From VXMT01 sp965204835 (GTDB taxonomy: Bacteria; Chloroflexota; Dehalococcoidia; UBA2979): DNA of 64,000 nt. Shown piece after piece: positions 8,685-17,274 of this stretch (position 1 is the stretch's first letter; every line of letters starts with the position of its first letter). The DNA is taken from contig OZ242017.1 in assembly GCA_965204835.1 (NCBI GenBank), positions 1,054,001-1,118,000 on the forward strand, written 5' to 3'. A program made the position numbers and the translations under genes. Below the pieces are notes generated by a model. It had not been told where the DNA came from. It was given only the letters and a program-made list of their open reading frames with translations, and did no database searches.

Positions 8685-9968
8685 CTAGACGACGGCGCCG
8701 GAGGCGCGCAGGTCCGCGATCTCTTCGTCGTTCACGCCGAGCTCGTGCAGCACCTCTTCGGTGTGCTGGCCGAGCGGAGGCGACGCGCGCCGGTTGTCCG
8801 AGGGCGTCCCCGCCAACGTCACGGCAGGGCCCACCATGAGCTCTGGCCCGGTCGTCGCGTGCTCGACCTCCATCATGTATCCCATCGCCCGCACCTGCGG
8901 GTCGTCCGCCATGGTGTCGGGGATGTTGACCTTCGACACCGGCGCGCCCTCCGCGTCGAAGCGCTCGATCCACTCGTCCATGGTGCGAGTGCGCATGATC
9001 GCTCGGATGCGCTCGTAGACCTCGTCGACCCGCGCGTTGGCGTCGGGCGCGAATGCGTCGAAGTCCTCGTCCGCCGTCGGGTCGTCGTCGATGCCGATCG
9101 CGCGCCGCATCTGGTCGCGGTTCGCGGGCGTGAGCGCGCCGAGGACGATGCCGCCGTCCTTGACCACGTAGCCGCCGTAGTAGAGCCGCCCGGCGCTGTA
9201 CCCCAGCGCGGAGAACATGTCGCCGCGCGCGTTCAGGATCTCCTCGTACGTCCCGCCCGCGGCCTGCACCTCGTCGATGCGCTCGCGGATCTGGTCGCCG
9301 ACCATCGCCTCGTACACGGGGACGCGGCCGACGATGTAGCTCTGCACCGCGAGGCCGACCTGCAGCAGCGAGCTTTCGAGGTACTGGCCTTCCCCCGTGC
9401 GCTCGCGGTGGAAGAGGGCGGCACAGATGCCCATCGCGCCCGCCATGCCGGCCGTGAAGTCGGCCGGGGCGGTGGCCGAGATGGGCTGCGGAGCGCCGAA
9501 CTCGTCCATCTTCGCGTCGCCCGCCATCAGCCCGGAGTAGGCCTGCGCGACGATGTCCGAGCCCGAGCGCTGCGCGCTGGGCCCCGACCGCCCGAAGCCG
9601 CTGTTCTCGAAGTACACGAGGTCCGGGCGGTACTGCCGCAGCGTCTCGTAGTCGACGCCGAGGCGCTCCGGGACGCCCGGGCGGGAGTTGATGACGAATA
9701 CGTCGAATGACGGGATGATGCGGTAGACCAGTTCACGCCCGCGCTCGTGCTGGAGGTCGATCACCAGGCTGCGCTTGCCGCGGTTGAGCGCGTGGAAGAA
9801 CTTGCTCTCGCCTGGCGCGAACGCGGCGGAGACCCGCGTACCGTCGCCCGAGGGCGGCTCCACCTTGATCACGTCGGCCCCGAGGTCGGCGAGGTTCACC
9901 CCGCAGAAGGGCCCGGCGAGAATCTGCGTGACCTCGAATACCCTGACACCGTCGAGCGCTCCAGCCAT
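8685..9968 (-). CDS. CaiB/BaiF family CoA-transferase, single subunit with catalytic Asp
   Basis: A 427-aa type III CoA-transferase. It has VTQILAGPFCGVNLADLGADVIKVE at the N-terminus, GDGTR, NSRPGVPERL, and an intact catalytic Asp in TAPADFTAG, 22 residues before GEG. It is closely related to, and the same length as, the protein at 43569-44852, so the two are paralogs. The start at 9968 has a GGGAGG ribosome site; the open frame extends further upstream without coding support. It is divergent from an MFS transporter, which could carry the acid substrate. Confidence 0.92.
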   Translation of the reverse strand: MAGALDGVRVFEVTQILAGPFCGVNLADLGADVIKVEPPSGDGTRVSAAFAPGESKFFHALNRGKRSLVIDLQHERGRELVYRIIPSFDVFVINSRPGVPERLGVDYETLRQYRPDLVYFENSGFGRSGPSAQRSGSDIVAQAYSGLMAGDAKMDEFGAPQPISATAPADFTAGMAGAMGICAALFHRERTGEGQYLESSLLQVGLAVQSYIVGRVPVYEAMVGDQIRERIDEVQAAGGTYEEILNARGDMFSALGYSAGRLYYGGYVVKDGGIVLGALTPANRDQMRRAIGIDDDPTADEDFDAFAPDANARVDEVYERIRAIMRTRTMDEWIERFDAEGAPVSKVNIPDTMADDPQVRAMGYMMEVEHATTGPELMVGPAVTLAGTPSDNRRASPPLGQHTEEVLHELGVNDEEIADLRASGAVV

Positions 9969-10070
9969 GGTCTCCCTCCCTCGGCGCGATGGGCGTGGCG
10001 CCCTTCGATGCATCGCTGCGTCGCCTGCACCGGAGCCGCGCCCGGTCCACCGCGAGCCTAGCGGACTGCG

Positions 10071-11309
10071 ATGAGCGTGCGCATCCACCAGGGCGTCGTC
10101 ATCGCCTTCGTCGTCTTCCTCTCCTTCACGCTCACGGTCGGCATCACCCAGTACTCGTTCGGCGTCTTCGTGACCGACCTCGAGGACGACCTGGGGTGGA
10201 GCCGCGCGGAGATCACCGCGGCTGTCTCGTTCTTCGCGCTGGTCGGGATCTTCTCGCTGCCGGCGGGCTGGGCGCTGGACCGCTACGGCGCGCGGCCGGT
10301 CATGGCCGCCTCGCTGGCCGCGCTGGCGGTGAGCTACCTGCTGCGCCCTTGGATGACCGAGGTCTGGCAGTTCTACGCGCTGAACGCGATCCAGTTCGCG
10401 GCGATGCCGGGCGCGGTCATCATCACCGCCGGGCGCATCGTCGGTGAGTGGTTCGAGGAGAGCCGCGGCCGCGCGATGGGCCTGACGGCGATGGGCGCGA
10501 ACTTCGGCGGCATCATCTTCTCCTCGCTCACCGCCGTGCTGATCACGGGCGTCGGCTGGCGATCCTCGTACTTCCTGTACGGTCTGCTCTTCGCCGCGCT
10601 CGTGCCCGTGGTGCTGCTCGTCGTGCGCGACCGCCGCAGCGCCGTGCTCGCCGGGGGCGAGGGGGTGGGGGATCCGGGCGCCGCGGGCGGGGCGAGCGTT
10701 TCGCAGGCGCTGCGCAGCCGCGCCTTCTGGCTCGTCACGCTCGCGCTCGTGCTCGCGACCATGACGTACGGCTCCGTGCTGCCGCAGGTGGTCCCGCACC
10801 TGGAGAACGAGGGCGTCTCGAAGACCTCGGCGGCCGCGGCGCTGAGCCTCTTCGCGCTCTTCGGGATGTGCGGCAAGGTCTCGTTCGGCTGGATGACGGA
10901 GCGGCTGCCCTCGCGCTACGTGATGGCCGCCAGCATCGCCTGCCAGGTCACGGGGCTGTGGGTGCTGCTCGCGGCGGGGTCGGCCTCGTGGTTCTGGGCG
11001 GCGGTGCCGATATTCGGGCTGGGCTTCGGGGCGCTGGGCGCGCTCATGCCGCTGCTGGTGCAGGAGACGTTCGGGCTGCGCGCCTTCGGCACCATCTTCG
11101 GGCTCATCAACTTCATCACGCTCGGCTCAGCCCTCGCCGGCCCGCTCTTCGTCGGCGCATCGTTCGAGGCGACCGGGTCCTATCGCTTCGCGTTCATGCT
11201 GCTCTCGGTGGCGTTCGTCCTCGCGGCCGTGACCGTCGCGTTCGCCCGCCCGCACACGGGACCCTCGATGCGCCCCGCCGCGGCGCCTGCCGCCGCCGAC
11301 GCCTCGTAG
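10071..11309 (+). CDS. MFS transporter
   Basis: This 412-aa protein has the 12-helix major facilitator pattern: an N-terminal GVVIAFVVFLSFTLTVGITQYSFGV helix and a DRYGARPVM cytoplasmic loop after helix 2. A long central loop at about residues 185-215 separates the two six-helix halves. The overall pattern resembles the monocarboxylate/oxalate-formate group. Divergent pairing with the CaiB CoA-transferase at 8685-9968 suggests import of a carboxylic acid. No SD sequence is obvious before the ATG; a weak TAGCGG at 10059-10064 would place +1 on the start codon. Confidence 0.88.
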   Translation: MSVRIHQGVVIAFVVFLSFTLTVGITQYSFGVFVTDLEDDLGWSRAEITAAVSFFALVGIFSLPAGWALDRYGARPVMAASLAALAVSYLLRPWMTEVWQFYALNAIQFAAMPGAVIITAGRIVGEWFEESRGRAMGLTAMGANFGGIIFSSLTAVLITGVGWRSSYFLYGLLFAALVPVVLLVVRDRRSAVLAGGEGVGDPGAAGGASVSQALRSRAFWLVTLALVLATMTYGSVLPQVVPHLENEGVSKTSAAAALSLFALFGMCGKVSFGWMTERLPSRYVMAASIACQVTGLWVLLAAGSASWFWAAVPIFGLGFGALGALMPLLVQETFGLRAFGTIFGLINFITLGSALAGPLFVGASFEATGSYRFAFMLLSVAFVLAAVTVAFARPHTGPSMRPAAAPAAADAS

Positions 11310-11338
11310 CGCGCGCCGCACGGCGCGACGACAAGCGA

Positions 11339-11366
11339 AGGGGCGGCGCCTTGCGACGCCGCCCCT
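11339..11366. terminator. Bidirectional terminator hairpin
   Basis: A 10-bp perfect stem (AGGGGCGGCG with CGCCGCCCCT) encloses an 8-nt loop between the convergent MFS and binding-protein genes. Confidence 0.65.
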
Positions 11367-11392
11367 CGTGGTGCCGGCCCGAGAACTCCTCG

Positions 11393-13300
11393 CTACTTGT
11401 CGATCCAGGCGTTGAACGCCTCGTACCCCGTGTCGAGGTAGAAGTGGCCGCTGCCGATCGGGCGGATGTAGCGCACTGCGCGCAGCCACGGCTGCTGCAG
11501 GTATGCGCTGTACCCGCTCGGCTTCTCGATGCGGTACACCTGGTCGAGCACCTTGTTCCAGACGTTGCGAGCGAGTTCCGTCCGCGCCTCCGGGTCGAGC
11601 TCGACCTGGTGCTGCTCGGCCCAGGCGTCGATCTCGGGGTCGTTGATGCGGTTGCGGTTGCCGCCAGAACCCGAGTGGTTGAGGCCGAAGACGTAGTGGT
11701 CCGCGGTCGGGCTGAACGACGCCCACCCGTCGAAGGACTCGGACTCGCCGGAGCGCGTCGTCCACTGCGAGTTGTACTCGGTGTAGTCGACGGCGTGGGC
11801 GTTGAGCTTCATGCCGACGCGGCGGAACTGGTCGATCAGCACCTCGTTCTGGAGGCTGTTCGCCGTGTTGCTGTAGTTGTAGTAGACGAGGTCGAACTCC
11901 AGCTCGTCCTCGCCCGCCGCAGCCAGCAGCTTCTGCGCCTCGTCGGGGTCGTGGCGCCACCAGTTGCCGAGCGTGCCGTTCTCCGCCGAGGGCTCGTCCT
12001 CCCAGAAGAAGCGCCAGTCCATCTGCGGCAGCACGATGCCGGCCCCCGAGTAGATCACGTCGAGGATCTCCTCGCGGTCGTACGCCAGCGAGATGCCGCG
12101 CCGCAGGCGCTCGTCCTGCCACTTCGGCAGGTCCATGTTGAAGTTGAGCGCGAACGTCGAGGCGAAGATCGGCGCCGAGAAGTACTGCGTGTCCGGGTTC
12201 GTGTCGAGGATGGCCTCGAGCTCATCGGACGTGGCGGCGGACATCCCGAAGTCGTGGTTGCCAACCCGGAACTGCGCCCAGCCCGCTGCGGCGTCGCGCA
12301 CCAGCGGGAGCTCCCAGCGGTCGATCTTGACCTGGCCGCGGAAGTAGTCGGGGTTCTTGTTGAAGGCCCCGCCGACGCCGCCGGTCCAGTGGTCCAGGAT
12401 CATCGGCCCGGTCCCGATCGCCGTCGACGTGATATCGCCGCTGTCGACCAGCTCCGGTCCGTGCACGGTGGTGTACGCCGTGGAGAGCGGGTAGATGAAG
12501 TCCGGCGTCGGCTGGTTGACCGTCACCGCCACCGTCTGGTCGTCGACCACGTCGATCGAGGCGACCTGCAGGAAGTACGAGCGGTGCGGGCTGCCGACGT
12601 CCTTGTAGCGGTCCCACGAGAACTTGACGTCGCTGGCCACCAGGTTGCGGCCGTTGACCGGCGGGATGTTGTGGAACTTGACGTCACCGCGCAGGTTGAA
12701 CGTGTACGTCAGGCCGTCCTGGGAGATCTCCCACGACTCCGCCAGCTCGGGGACGAGGTCGTTGCGGGCGTAGGGGTCGGAGTCCCAGCCGCTGTACACG
12801 CCAATCACGCGGTTGTACATCATGTTCACCGCGGTCATGGTGCCGCCCGCCGCGGCGATCGCCGGGTCGAGCGGGCCGGGGTCGAAGGTGAAGCGCTGCG
12901 TCATCGTGCCGCCGAGCTTCGCCGGCTTGTCGGGCTCCGGGATCTGGAACGGGACGAAGCGGCCCGCCTCCGTGGTGAAGCCCTCCGCCCGCTTGATCGT
13001 GGCGACCGTGTCCTCGTCCTCGACGTCCTCGTCGGTCTCGGCGATCTGCGCGCCGCCCTCGTCGTCATCGTCGTCCGATGCCGCGGTCTGGGTCGTGGCC
13101 GTGGTGGTCGTCGTGGTGGTGGTCGTCGTCGTGGTGGCGGCGCCCGTGTCGTCGTCATCGTCGTCGTCATCGCCGCCGCAGCCGATCAGCGCGGCCGCGG
13201 CGAGCCCGACGCCGCCGAGGACGCCACCTCGCAGGAGCGTGCGGCGGCTCACCGTATAGGCGAACGGTGCGTGGAACCTCTCGTCTGGGTGCTCTGGCAT
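11393..13300 (-). CDS. ABC transporter substrate-binding protein, family 5 (peptide/nickel type), Tat lipoprotein
   Basis: A 635-aa family 5 solute-binding protein. The N-terminus carries a twin-arginine motif (SRRTLLRGG, about residues 18-26) and a lipobox (ALIGC). An extreme low-complexity linker follows: a run of eight Asp, then twelve Thr. The binding domain has LVPELAESWEISQDGLTYTF, a hallmark of the family. The start at 13300 has an AGGAGG ribosome site; the in-frame extension to 13408 lacks one. No permease or ATPase gene is adjacent. It is diverged from, but homologous to, the three proteins at 32130-38370. Confidence 0.92.
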   Translation of the reverse strand: MPEHPDERFHAPFAYTVSRRTLLRGGVLGGVGLAAAALIGCGGDDDDDDDDTGAATTTTTTTTTTTTATTQTAASDDDDDEGGAQIAETDEDVEDEDTVATIKRAEGFTTEAGRFVPFQIPEPDKPAKLGGTMTQRFTFDPGPLDPAIAAAGGTMTAVNMMYNRVIGVYSGWDSDPYARNDLVPELAESWEISQDGLTYTFNLRGDVKFHNIPPVNGRNLVASDVKFSWDRYKDVGSPHRSYFLQVASIDVVDDQTVAVTVNQPTPDFIYPLSTAYTTVHGPELVDSGDITSTAIGTGPMILDHWTGGVGGAFNKNPDYFRGQVKIDRWELPLVRDAAAGWAQFRVGNHDFGMSAATSDELEAILDTNPDTQYFSAPIFASTFALNFNMDLPKWQDERLRRGISLAYDREEILDVIYSGAGIVLPQMDWRFFWEDEPSAENGTLGNWWRHDPDEAQKLLAAAGEDELEFDLVYYNYSNTANSLQNEVLIDQFRRVGMKLNAHAVDYTEYNSQWTTRSGESESFDGWASFSPTADHYVFGLNHSGSGGNRNRINDPEIDAWAEQHQVELDPEARTELARNVWNKVLDQVYRIEKPSGYSAYLQQPWLRAVRYIRPIGSGHFYLDTGYEAFNAWIDK

Positions 13301-13508
13301 GTCAGTCCCTCCTGGCGAGGGACACGCGGGACGCCCTCGCCCGGTCTCTGTAGGCGATACGTATCCAGCCGCCTGCGGGTTTTCTGCCGATGCAGACGCG
13401 AGGATCACACCGCCACTGCGGGCATCATAGCAGCGTACGTAAGGGTCTATGTGCGGGCCGTGGTCGAGACTCGCCGCGCCTGGCCGCCCGACAGCCGGCC
13501 GGTGCTGC

Positions 13509-14300
13509 CTACGAGACGAACGCGCGGACCAGCGCCGACAGCTCCGAGGGGCGTTCGACTTCGGCCATGTGGCCCGCGCCCTCGACCATCTCGAGGCGCG
13601 CGTCCGGCAGCGCGTCGGCGTACTGGCGGGCGACGCTCAGCGGCACCACGCCGTCCTCGCTGCCCCACGCGAGCAGCGTGGGCGTCTCGACCTCCGGCAG
13701 GAGGTACGGGAGCCGCCAGTCCCACATGTAGGGCTTCCACGTCAGGCGCGCGGTCATCTCGCGGCTGAAGTCCCACAGCTCGCGCGTCGCGGCGTCCGGC
13801 TGCTCGCCGAACTCCGCCTCGAAGGCGGCCTGGTCGGCGAAGCAGGCCCGCACGTAGACCTCGTAGGCCAGCATCATCTGGTCCAGGATCTCGCCCTCGT
13901 CGGGCCGGATCCCCGGTGCGCCGACGAGCACGAGCCGCTCGAAGCGCCGCGGCTGGAGGACGGCCATCTCCGCCGCGACCCAGCCCCCGAACCCCAGTCC
14001 CACCACCGCGACGCGGTCGAGGCCGATCCGGTCGAGGGTGCGGTGCAGCAGGATCGCCAGGTCGCGCGGCTCGCGCGCCCAGTCGGGGCGCTCGGACTGC
14101 CCGTAGCCGGGCAGGTCCGGCACGATCACGCGCCCGCCGCCGCTCAACTCCTCGTGGAACGGCAGCCAGCCGGGGTTCCCGGTCGAGCGGTGCAGCACGA
14201 GCAGCGGTGTGCCCGTGTCGGCGCCGGACTCGAGGTACTGCACGCGCAGCCCGGCCACCTGCACGGCGGCCTCGGTCCACGTGACGTTCGAGGTGGTCAT
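13509..14300 (-). CDS. Alpha/beta hydrolase fold protein lacking the nucleophile Ser
   Basis: A 263-aa alpha/beta hydrolase with LHRSTGNPGWLPFH near the oxyanion position, DLPGYGQSERPD after it, and the C-terminal acid and His (GSEDGVVPL, GAGHMAEVERP). The nucleophile elbow, usually GxSxG, reads VVGLGFGGW, so Gly replaces the Ser. The protein may therefore bind rather than hydrolyse, or use different chemistry. The codons (ctg ggg ttc ggg ggc on the coding strand) are clear. It lies 13 bp downstream of the LLM oxidoreductase, in the same operon. Confidence 0.8.
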   Translation of the reverse strand: MTTSNVTWTEAAVQVAGLRVQYLESGADTGTPLLVLHRSTGNPGWLPFHEELSGGGRVIVPDLPGYGQSERPDWAREPRDLAILLHRTLDRIGLDRVAVVGLGFGGWVAAEMAVLQPRRFERLVLVGAPGIRPDEGEILDQMMLAYEVYVRACFADQAAFEAEFGEQPDAATRELWDFSREMTARLTWKPYMWDWRLPYLLPEVETPTLLAWGSEDGVVPLSVARQYADALPDARLEMVEGAGHMAEVERPSELSALVRAFVS

Positions 14301-14313
14301 CGCCGCGCCCGCG

Positions 14314-15639
14314 CTAGCCGACGCTGCCGCGCGGCGGGTCGAAGTCGTACGGGCCGGGCAGGTTGAGGTCGTCGCCGATCTCGCGCAGGGCCGGGAGGAC
14401 GTGCTTGCCCATCAGCGTGAGGCTGCTCATCGCGTCCTCGTGCGACATCGAGCCGTCGCCGTCCCACAGGAACACCGACCCGAGCTCGAGCGTCTCGACC
14501 ACGTGGTGCATGCGGTCGATCACCGTCTCGGGCGAGCCGACGACGATGTTGAAGCGCTCGATCTGCTTGTCGTAGCTGCCGGAGAAGTCGCGCTCGGCCT
14601 GCGGGACGCGGGGCTTTTCCTGCTTCGGCGGCGCCTCGGCGGTGTCGACGCCGCGCGCCCGTGCCTGCGCGCGGTCGCGGCGCATCGGGAGCATGTCGCC
14701 CTTGCGGGGGCTGAGCCCGGGCAGGCTCTGGAGGTGCTGCCGCACCTCGCCCTGGTTGCCCTCGATGAACGGATTCGAGGGTCCCTGCAGGTACTTGCGG
14801 CCGACCTCGTAGGCCTTGTCGTCGGACTCCTCGACGTGGACCTTGATGACGTAGCCGAAGTGCTCCGGCCCCGCCTCGTACCCGACGTTCGAGGCGCACT
14901 CGCGGTAGTAGTCGAAGGACTCGCGGACGGCCTCGAGCTCCCCGCCGAGCATGATGTACGGGTAGCGGTGCTCGGCGGCCCAGCGCAGCGTGTTCTTGCT
15001 GAGCGTGCCGGGGATCCAGATCGGCGGGTGCGGCTGCTGCATCGGCCGCGACCACGGGTTGACGTAACGGTACTGGAAGTGCTTGCCCTCCCAGCGGAAC
15101 GGGCCGTCGGTGGTCCAGGTCTTGATGACGAAGTCGTGCGCCTCCTGGAAGCGCTCCCAGTTGAAGGGCGACTGGGCGTTGTGCGCCACGCTCTCGCGGC
15201 CCGTGCCGCGCACCCAGCCCGGGACGAGGCGGCCGCCGGAGATGAGGTCGATCTCCGCCAGCTCCTCGGCGAGCCACATCGGGTCGTCCCAGATGGGGAG
15301 GACGTTGCCGAGCAGCACGATCTTCGCCTTCTTGGTGATGCGGGCGAGGATGGCGGCCTCGACGTTGATGGCGCCGCCCATGCAGAACAGGCTGGCGTGG
15401 TGCTCGTTGAGCATGAGGCCGTCGAAGCCCATCTCCTCGGCGTAGACCTTCTCGTCCAGGTAGCGGTTGTAGAGCTCGTGCGCCACGCGCGGGTTGTAGA
15501 GCCCGTTGCTGGTGCCGAGGTCGATGACGCCGGGGGCGTCGCCGGGGGCGAAGAGCTGGCCGCCCTGCGTCAGGAACGCGCCGGAGATACCGGCTTCGGG
15601 GTCCTGGTAGGGGCGTTCGGTGAAGTAGCCAAGGAACAC
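14314..15639 (-). CDS. LLM class flavin-dependent oxidoreductase
   Basis: A 441-aa bacterial-luciferase-like monooxygenase. It starts FLGYFTERPYQDPEAG and contains GFDGLMLNEHH, RITKKAKIVLLGNVLP, AEELAEIDLISGGR and GWVRGTG, all typical of this FMN/F420 superfamily. A GTG start at 15639 with GAGGAGG five bases upstream is preferred over the long upstream open frame. It forms an operon with the alpha/beta hydrolase-like gene. A TAGACT box lies upstream at 15675-15680 (minus strand). The substrate is unknown. Confidence 0.9.
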   Translation of the reverse strand: MFLGYFTERPYQDPEAGISGAFLTQGGQLFAPGDAPGVIDLGTSNGLYNPRVAHELYNRYLDEKVYAEEMGFDGLMLNEHHASLFCMGGAINVEAAILARITKKAKIVLLGNVLPIWDDPMWLAEELAEIDLISGGRLVPGWVRGTGRESVAHNAQSPFNWERFQEAHDFVIKTWTTDGPFRWEGKHFQYRYVNPWSRPMQQPHPPIWIPGTLSKNTLRWAAEHRYPYIMLGGELEAVRESFDYYRECASNVGYEAGPEHFGYVIKVHVEESDDKAYEVGRKYLQGPSNPFIEGNQGEVRQHLQSLPGLSPRKGDMLPMRRDRAQARARGVDTAEAPPKQEKPRVPQAERDFSGSYDKQIERFNIVVGSPETVIDRMHHVVETLELGSVFLWDGDGSMSHEDAMSSLTLMGKHVLPALREIGDDLNLPGPYDFDPPRGSVG

Positions 15640-15799
15640 GAGGGCCTCCTCGCGGCTGTGTGCGGGTTGCGCGGAGTCTACTCCAGGGCGGGACGACCCT
15701 GCCGACCGGTCCCGCCCGACGTGCGCGCCGCGACGCCCGGGGCCGAATCGGCCCGATGGGTCCCGACTGCGCCGGGCCCCGTGGAACCGTCTGCCCACT

Positions 15800-15819
15800 A
15801 CGTACGTACTGTCAGACAG
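15800..15819. promoter_or_regulatory. Adjacent palindromes in divergent intergenic region
   Basis: ACGTACGT (15800-15807) is followed at once by CTGTCAGACAG (15809-15819), an exact 11-bp odd palindrome. They lie between the divergent LLM and DUF4349 genes, 35-54 bp before the DUF4349 start. A repressor site is possible. Confidence 0.35.
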
Positions 15820-15853
15820 GAACACGCGAGTCTCGGAGCCCAGGGGGTGCGTC

Positions 15854-17170
15854 ATGGCGAGGTGGATGTGGCTGGTCGTCGTCGCGCCGCTGCTCGCGGT
15901 TGCGGCCCTGACGGCCTGCAGCGCAGGCGACCTGGGCGACGACGAAGACAGCGCCACGACTGCGGCCACGACGGCCGCCGCGAGCGTCGTCCAGTCCTCG
16001 GCGGCGAGCACGGCGGAGGCGGCGGCGCCCGCGGCCGCCCCCATTGCCTCCGTCGCCGACGAGGACGATTCGGCCGGCACGGTCGGCGACTCCGAGGGCG
16101 TCGACTTCCAGCAGGTCGAGACCGGGCGCGACATCGTCTACGTGGGCTCGATGCTCGTCGAGGTGGACGATGTCCTCCGGGCAACGCAGCAGGCCCAGGT
16201 GGCGATCGCCGGGCTTGGCGGCCTGGTCTTCTCCCAGCAGACGACGGGCGAGCCGACACCCCGGACCGAGCTCACGTTCAAGGTGATGCCGGCCGACTTC
16301 GCCGAGGCCATGAGCCGCCTCGAAGCCCTCGGCGAGTTGAAGAGCCAGCAGATATCGGCCGATGACGTGACCGAGCGTGTCGTCGACCTCGAGAGCCGCA
16401 TCATCACGGCCAGCGCGTCCGTCGAACGCCTGCGGACCTTCCTCGAGAACGCGACAGAGCTGAAGGACGTCGCCGAGCTGGAGACCCAGCTACTCGCCCG
16501 CGAGACCAACCTCGAGCTGCTGCGCGGCCAGCTGCGCACGATCCAGGGCCAGGTCGCGCTGGCCACGATCTTCCTCACGCTGGTCGGTCCCGAGCCCGAG
16601 CTCCTGGAGCCGCGTGCCGAGTTGGTGGAGACGGCCTACGCCGGAAGCGACGACGGCGAGCGCTGTCCTGCCGACGACGATCTCGCGGTCGACGAGGCCG
16701 CGGCGATCACGGTCTGCGTCTCGGTGGAGAACACCGGGAACGTTGCGCTCGCCGACATCGAGATCCGCGACTCCGGCCTCGGGCTCGATGACAGCGACTT
16801 CGTCACGCTCGTCGGCTCCCTCGCCGGACCGCTCGAGCCCGGCGAGACGCTGCTCGGCTACTTCCAGGCGGAGGCCGAGCTGGGGACCACGCCGATCCCC
16901 GGGTTCTCCGCCGTGGCGGTGGACTCCGACGGCGAGCCGCTGCGGAGATCGGCGACCGTCGCGTACGAGGTCTTCGACTACGAGGTCATCGCCGACGACT
17001 CCCTGCCGACCTTCCTCGACGGGCTCAGGGGGAGCTGGAGCGCCCTGGTGACGCTCGCCCGGCTCGGACTGCTGGCGCTCGGCATCGCCATCCCGTTCCT
17101 CTGGGTCGCGCCGCTCGCGGGCGGGCTCGCCTGGCTCGGGCTCCGCCTGAACGCTCGCCGGCGCTCCTGA
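15854..17170 (+). CDS. DUF4349 domain lipoprotein
   Basis: A 438-aa protein. It has a signal peptide with an ALTAC lipobox, an Ala/Ser/Thr linker, and a DUF4349 domain at about residues 95-250. The domain includes IVYVGSMLVEVDDV, LGGLVFSQQT, PADFAEAMSRL and a coiled-coil-like ESRIITASASVERL...LETQLLARETNLELL. A beta-rich region (VCVSVENTGNVALADIEIRD) resembling DUF11-type repeats follows, then a C-terminal transmembrane helix and a basic tail. Function is unknown; an anchored periplasmic or surface protein is likely. Confidence 0.82.
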   Translation: MARWMWLVVVAPLLAVAALTACSAGDLGDDEDSATTAATTAAASVVQSSAASTAEAAAPAAAPIASVADEDDSAGTVGDSEGVDFQQVETGRDIVYVGSMLVEVDDVLRATQQAQVAIAGLGGLVFSQQTTGEPTPRTELTFKVMPADFAEAMSRLEALGELKSQQISADDVTERVVDLESRIITASASVERLRTFLENATELKDVAELETQLLARETNLELLRGQLRTIQGQVALATIFLTLVGPEPELLEPRAELVETAYAGSDDGERCPADDDLAVDEAAAITVCVSVENTGNVALADIEIRDSGLGLDDSDFVTLVGSLAGPLEPGETLLGYFQAEAELGTTPIPGFSAVAVDSDGEPLRRSATVAYEVFDYEVIADDSLPTFLDGLRGSWSALVTLARLGLLALGIAIPFLWVAPLAGGLAWLGLRLNARRRS

Positions 17171-17204
17171 GGCGGCGAACGCTCGGCGGGCTCCACGGGG
17201 CTGT

Positions 17205-17226
17205 CGGCGAGGGGCCATCCTCGCCG
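17205..17226. terminator. Terminator hairpin between convergent genes
   Basis: An 8-bp perfect stem (CGGCGAGG with CCTCGCCG) and a GGCCAT loop lie between the DUF4349 gene and the convergent molybdopterin oxidoreductase. Confidence 0.5.
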
Positions 17227-17274
17227 GCAGGTCCTCGCTGCCATCGCGGCCCGGAGGAGCGCTCGCCGCCCCCG

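Noticed and set aside
13040..13180. Possible tandem repeat or CRISPR-like array
   Set aside because: The repetition is trinucleotide coding repeats for Thr and Asp in the binding-protein linker; there are no spacers. No CRISPR array was seen anywhere in the window.
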